16,681 bases of DNA from JBBRVW01 sp038246545 (GTDB lineage Bacteria; Actinomycetota; Actinomycetes; JACCUZ01), in contig JBBRVW010000059.1 of assembly GCA_038246545.1 (NCBI GenBank), positions 1 to 16,681 on the forward strand, read 5' to 3'. This document shows positions 14,580-16,681 of this stretch, piece by piece; position 1 is the stretch's first letter, and every line of letters begins with the position of its first letter. A program made the position numbers and the translations under genes. The notes under the pieces were generated by a model. The model did not search any database. It saw nothing but the letters and a program-made list of their open reading frames with translations, and was not told the DNA's origin.

Positions 14580-15107
14580 CTACTTCCGCCGGACGGTGAA
14601 GACCTCGGTCTGCCCGGACGGCCCTGGCTTGCGCGGCTTGCCGTTGACGACGAACCGCACGGCGTCCGGGCGCCCGTTCACGACCTGCAGCGCCTTTCTG
14701 TCGTACGACGCCTTCGAGCCGGCCTTGAACAGCTTGGAGACGAGCGTGACCCCGCCGGGCACCCGCACGGTGATGTAGGCCGGGTAGCGGACCGTGAACG
14801 ACAGGGTGGGTGGTCGCCCGGTCGGTGCCGGCGCCGGGGTCGTGGTCGCCGCGGGGACGCTCGTGGCGCTCCTCGTCGGCGGGGTGCTGGTGGCGGGCGT
14901 GCTGGTGGCGGGCGTCCTGCTCCTGGAGGGGGCCGGGGTGCTGCTGGTGCTGTTCGCGGCGGTGCCTACCGTGTCGTCGCCACCGCCGAGCCGACTGACC
15001 GCGTAGCCGCCGACGAGGAGGGCGAGGATCGCCGCGACGGCGATCCTCGCCCAGAACCCGCGGTCGGGTTCCGGGGCGCCGGTGCCCGGGGTCGTGTGTC
15101 GGCCCAC
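14580..15107 (-). CDS. Single-span membrane protein with Ser/Thr/Pro stalk and RodZ-like (DUF4115-type) C-terminal domain
   Basis: Proposed as 175 residues from GTG 15107. Residues 18-39 (GFWARIAVAAILALLVGGYAV) are one transmembrane helix. Residues 50-100 are a Ser/Thr/Pro/Ala stalk that includes two exact 15-bp repeats (14884-14898 and 14899-14913, read as the PATST unit). Residues 101-175 form a compact beta-type domain: LSFTVRYPAYITVRVPGG, SKLFKAGSKASYD, VRFVVNGKPRKPGPSG and EVFTV. The order of motifs, ending in the NGKP turn and Gly-rich loop before a last strand, resembles the C-terminal DUF4115 domain of RodZ; the helix-turn-helix part of RodZ is missing. The start is uncertain: the frame stays open far upstream, but only antisense-shifted over the next DedA gene. 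It follows that gene by 11 bases, so the two probably share a transcript. Confidence 0.7.
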   Translation of the reverse strand: MGRHTTPGTGAPEPDRGFWARIAVAAILALLVGGYAVSRLGGGDDTVGTAANSTSSTPAPSRSRTPATSTPATSTPPTRSATSVPAATTTPAPAPTGRPPTLSFTVRYPAYITVRVPGGVTLVSKLFKAGSKASYDRKALQVVNGRPDAVRFVVNGKPRKPGPSGQTEVFTVRRK

Positions 15108-15118
15108 GCCTGTCGACG

Positions 15119-15763
15119 CTACTGCCTCGGGACGCGCGGACGGCGGACCCAGCCGACGACACCCACGGCGACCGAGCCGACCACGAACGCCGCCGCGACG
15201 CCGAGCGCCACGTGCCGCAGCGCCGGCACCGACGCGGCCCGGTTCCCGAGCACGGTCAGCCCGACCGCCCAGGCGAGCGCCCCCACGACGTTGGCCGACA
15301 GGAACTTCGCGTAGGCCATCCGGCTGGTGCCGGCGAGGACAGGGGTGAAGGTGCGCACCCAGGGGACCCAGCGGGCCGCGACCACCGCCCACCATCCCCA
15401 GCGGGAGAAGAAGGCGTCGGCGCGGTCGAGGTGCCGGCGGTCCAGCCGGCCGGCGTCGACCCGGTGCTCCAGCCGTGTCCGCCCGAGCCGGGAGCCGACC
15501 GCGTACCCGACCGAGTCGCCGGCGACCGCTGCCGCGAAGGCACCTGACGCCAGCAGCGTCACGTCGACGCCGGATCCCTCGTGCCCGGAGACCAGCCCGG
15601 CGCCGAAGAGGATCGTGTCGCCGGGCAGGAAGAAGCCGACCAGCAGGCCGGACTCGGCGAAGACGAACCCCAGCACGACGGCGTACACGGCGGCGGCGGT
15701 GAGCGCGTCGAGGTCGGGCGACAGGTCCGGGAGGACGTCGTGGACGTCGAGGACCGCGGGCAC
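15119..15763 (-). CDS. DedA family membrane protein (second copy)
   Basis: This 214-residue DedA protein has AESGLLVGFFLPGDTILF (36-53) with Glu37 and Asp49, AVAGDSVGYAVGSRLG (79-94) and the basic hairpin RWGWWAVVAARWVPWVRTF (121-139) with Arg131 and Arg137. All four key charged positions of the family are kept. It is a divergent paralogue of the first copy, with a longer acidic N-terminus (HDVLPDLSPDLDAL) and a short basic C-terminus. Expected role: lipid-carrier or phospholipid transport for the cell envelope. GTG 15763 is preceded by TAGGCT at 6 bases, indicating a leaderless transcript. It is divergent from the RNA methyltransferase gene, with 87 bases between the two starts. Confidence 0.9.
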   Translation of the reverse strand: MPAVLDVHDVLPDLSPDLDALTAAAVYAVVLGFVFAESGLLVGFFLPGDTILFGAGLVSGHEGSGVDVTLLASGAFAAAVAGDSVGYAVGSRLGRTRLEHRVDAGRLDRRHLDRADAFFSRWGWWAVVAARWVPWVRTFTPVLAGTSRMAYAKFLSANVVGALAWAVGLTVLGNRAASVPALRHVALGVAAAFVVGSVAVGVVGWVRRPRVPRQ

Positions 15764-15769
15764 CAGCGC

Positions 15770-15775
15770 AGCCTA
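15770..15775 (-). promoter_or_regulatory. Leaderless-type -10 element TAGGCT for the second DedA gene
   Basis: On the minus strand TAGGCT ends 6 bases before GTG 15763. It is the same hexamer as in the lemA promoter. It shares the divergent intergenic region with the promoter of the RNA methyltransferase gene. Confidence 0.6.
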
Positions 15776-15838
15776 GGTCGTGTCTCCTCACTCGCCCGCG
15801 AACCGGGACGGGTGGTGGGACACGGGCCGAGCCGCACC

Positions 15839-15844
15839 TAGGGT
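15839..15844 (+). promoter_or_regulatory. Leaderless-type -10 element TAGGGT for the RNA methyltransferase gene
   Basis: TAGGGT ends 6 bases before GTG 15851, the same hexamer and distance as at 8259-8264. A partial -35 (GGGACA, 15817-15822) lies 16 bases upstream. Confidence 0.6.
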
Positions 15845-15850
15845 CGGTAC

Positions 15851-16462
15851 GTGGACGAGGTCGGCGTCGGGCCGTGGGAGGGACTGTGGCCCGACGACGC
15901 GCGCTACGACCCCGATCTGCTGGCGCACGGTGACCGACGCAACGTCGTCGACCGCTACCGCTACTGGCGCCGGGAGGCGGTCGTCGTGGACCTCGACGAG
16001 CGGCGGCACGACTTCCACGTCGCGGTCGAGAACTGGCAGCACGACTTCAACATCGGCTCCGTGGTCCGGACGGCGAACGCGTTCCTCGCCCGCGAGGTGC
16101 ACGTGGTCGGGCGGCGCCGGTGGAACCGCCGCGGCGCGATGGTCACCGACCGCTACCAGCACGTGCGGCACCACGAGACGGTGGAGGACCTGGCGGCCTG
16201 GGCGGCGGCGGAGACGCTTCCGCTGGTCGGCGTCGACAACCTGCCGGGGTCGGTGCCGCTCGAGCAGACCCGGCTGCCGCAGGCCTGCGTACTGCTCTTC
16301 GGCCAGGAGGGTCCGGGCCTGTCCGAGGCCGCCCGGAGCCACGCGTCGGTCGTCGTGTCCGTCGCGCAGTACGGCTCGACCCGCTCGATCAACGCCGGCG
16401 CCGCCGCGGCGGTCGCCATGCACGCCTGGGTCCGGCAGCACGTCCTCGGCCACCCGCTCTGA
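15851..16462 (+). CDS. TrmH/SpoU family RNA 2'-O-methyltransferase
   Basis: This 203-residue SPOUT-class methyltransferase has its three family motifs in order: ENWQHDFNIGSVVRTANAF (60-78) with Asn67 and the catalytic-type Arg73, VLLFGQEGPGLSE (147-159), and SVAQYGSTRSINAGAAAAVAMHAW (170-193; the motif spans the trefoil-knot SAM site). It should methylate a ribose 2'-OH in tRNA or rRNA with S-adenosylmethionine. The target nucleotide is not readable. The N-terminal 45 residues are an extension rich in Asp and Arg (DRRNVVDRYRYWRREAVVV) common to actinobacterial members. Start GTG 15851 fits a leaderless transcript. Confidence 0.9.
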   Translation: MDEVGVGPWEGLWPDDARYDPDLLAHGDRRNVVDRYRYWRREAVVVDLDERRHDFHVAVENWQHDFNIGSVVRTANAFLAREVHVVGRRRWNRRGAMVTDRYQHVRHHETVEDLAAWAAAETLPLVGVDNLPGSVPLEQTRLPQACVLLFGQEGPGLSEAARSHASVVVSVAQYGSTRSINAGAAAAVAMHAWVRQHVLGHPL

Positions 16463-16681
16463 CCGTTCACGGCCGGCATGCGCGACGTGCCTGCGCCCCT
16501 GGCGGCGCCGAATCGCGCGTGCTTCGGGGAGAGTGCTGTCCCTAAGCCTCGATCCACCGATGGGCAGCGGTTGAGCGGATGCGTCTACTGAAGGGGTCGA
16601 CGAAGGGATGGGGGCGTGGCTGACTGCCTGACTTCGCTGTCAGGGTGTTCCACGTTGTTGTTCCGGGTCGCGCCGATCGGC
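16463..16681. other. Right-end region without a recognised gene
   Basis: The 219 bases after the methyltransferase stop hold no frame with coding-like codon use. The texture changes from the very GC-rich coding style to more mixed sequence with G/A runs and TTG repeats (around 16560-16665). A 6-bp perfect hairpin, CCTGAC-TTCGCT-GTCAGG (16627-16644), is enclosed by GTGG (16616-16619) and CCAC (16650-16653). It could be the non-coding edge of a mobile element or an RNA gene cut off by the window end. I could not identify which. Confidence 0.4.

Noticed and set aside
13914..15314. 466-residue plus-strand open frame across the DedA region
   Set aside because: It is antisense to three well-supported genes and rich in Glu, Asp, Gly and Arg, as expected of a shadow frame.

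Overview
The window reads as Actinomycetota DNA. Outside the first 200 bases it is very GC-rich, with G/C nearly fixed at third codon positions. PyrE is the short actinobacterial type, the aminotransferase closely matches the mycobacterial DapC type as I recall it, and many genes carry a TAGnnT -10 element 6-8 bases before the start codon, the usual actinobacterial layout for leaderless mRNA. The order or genus cannot be fixed from this sequence. Both ends look like contig ends: the first 200 bases are low-complexity C/A, poly-C and poly-G, and the last 200 bases have no gene and a different texture.

Layout. Bases 302-2045 (+) encode a TauE/SafE-type anion exporter, preceded by an AT-rich dyad that looks like an operator, and a short-chain dehydrogenase. 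Bases 2042-3490 (-) encode a DapC-type aminotransferase and a small two-helix membrane protein. Bases 3600-8158 (+) are the core of the window: a four-gene molybdenum hydroxylase operon in the order small, large, medium, CoxG, with the large-subunit signature AYRGAGR of the form II aerobic CO-dehydrogenase-like group. Bases 8271-9374 (+) encode a secreted protein of unknown function and 9502-10530 (+) an NAD-dependent epimerase-like protein. A symmetric hairpin then separates this strand from the facing pair 10583-11861 (-), an alpha/beta hydrolase and a Rid-family protein joined by a ten-unit 15-bp tandem repeat. Bases 11938-13835 (+) carry pyrE, a membrane-anchored unknown protein and lemA. 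Bases 13866-15763 (-) carry two DedA membrane proteins flanking a Ser/Thr/Pro-stalk membrane protein with a RodZ-like C-terminal domain. Bases 15851-16462 (+) encode a TrmH/SpoU RNA methyltransferase.

How the genes work together. In the cox-like operon the 2Fe-2S, molybdopterin and FAD subunits should assemble into one hydroxylase, and CoxG, with a C-terminal membrane helix, should dock it to the membrane for electron delivery to quinone. The true substrate is open, because form II enzymes lack the Cys-containing loop of proven CO dehydrogenases. No maturation gene (coxD/E/F or xdhC type) is in the window. The other genes are mostly housekeeping or membrane genes in short units with their own leaderless promoters. 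I saw no rRNA, tRNA, CRISPR array, phage gene or complete insertion sequence. I did not find a clearly new multi-gene system. The most unusual points are the ridA/hydrolase tandem repeat with its TTGA junction, the dyad before the exporter gene, and the repeated TAGnnT start geometry.
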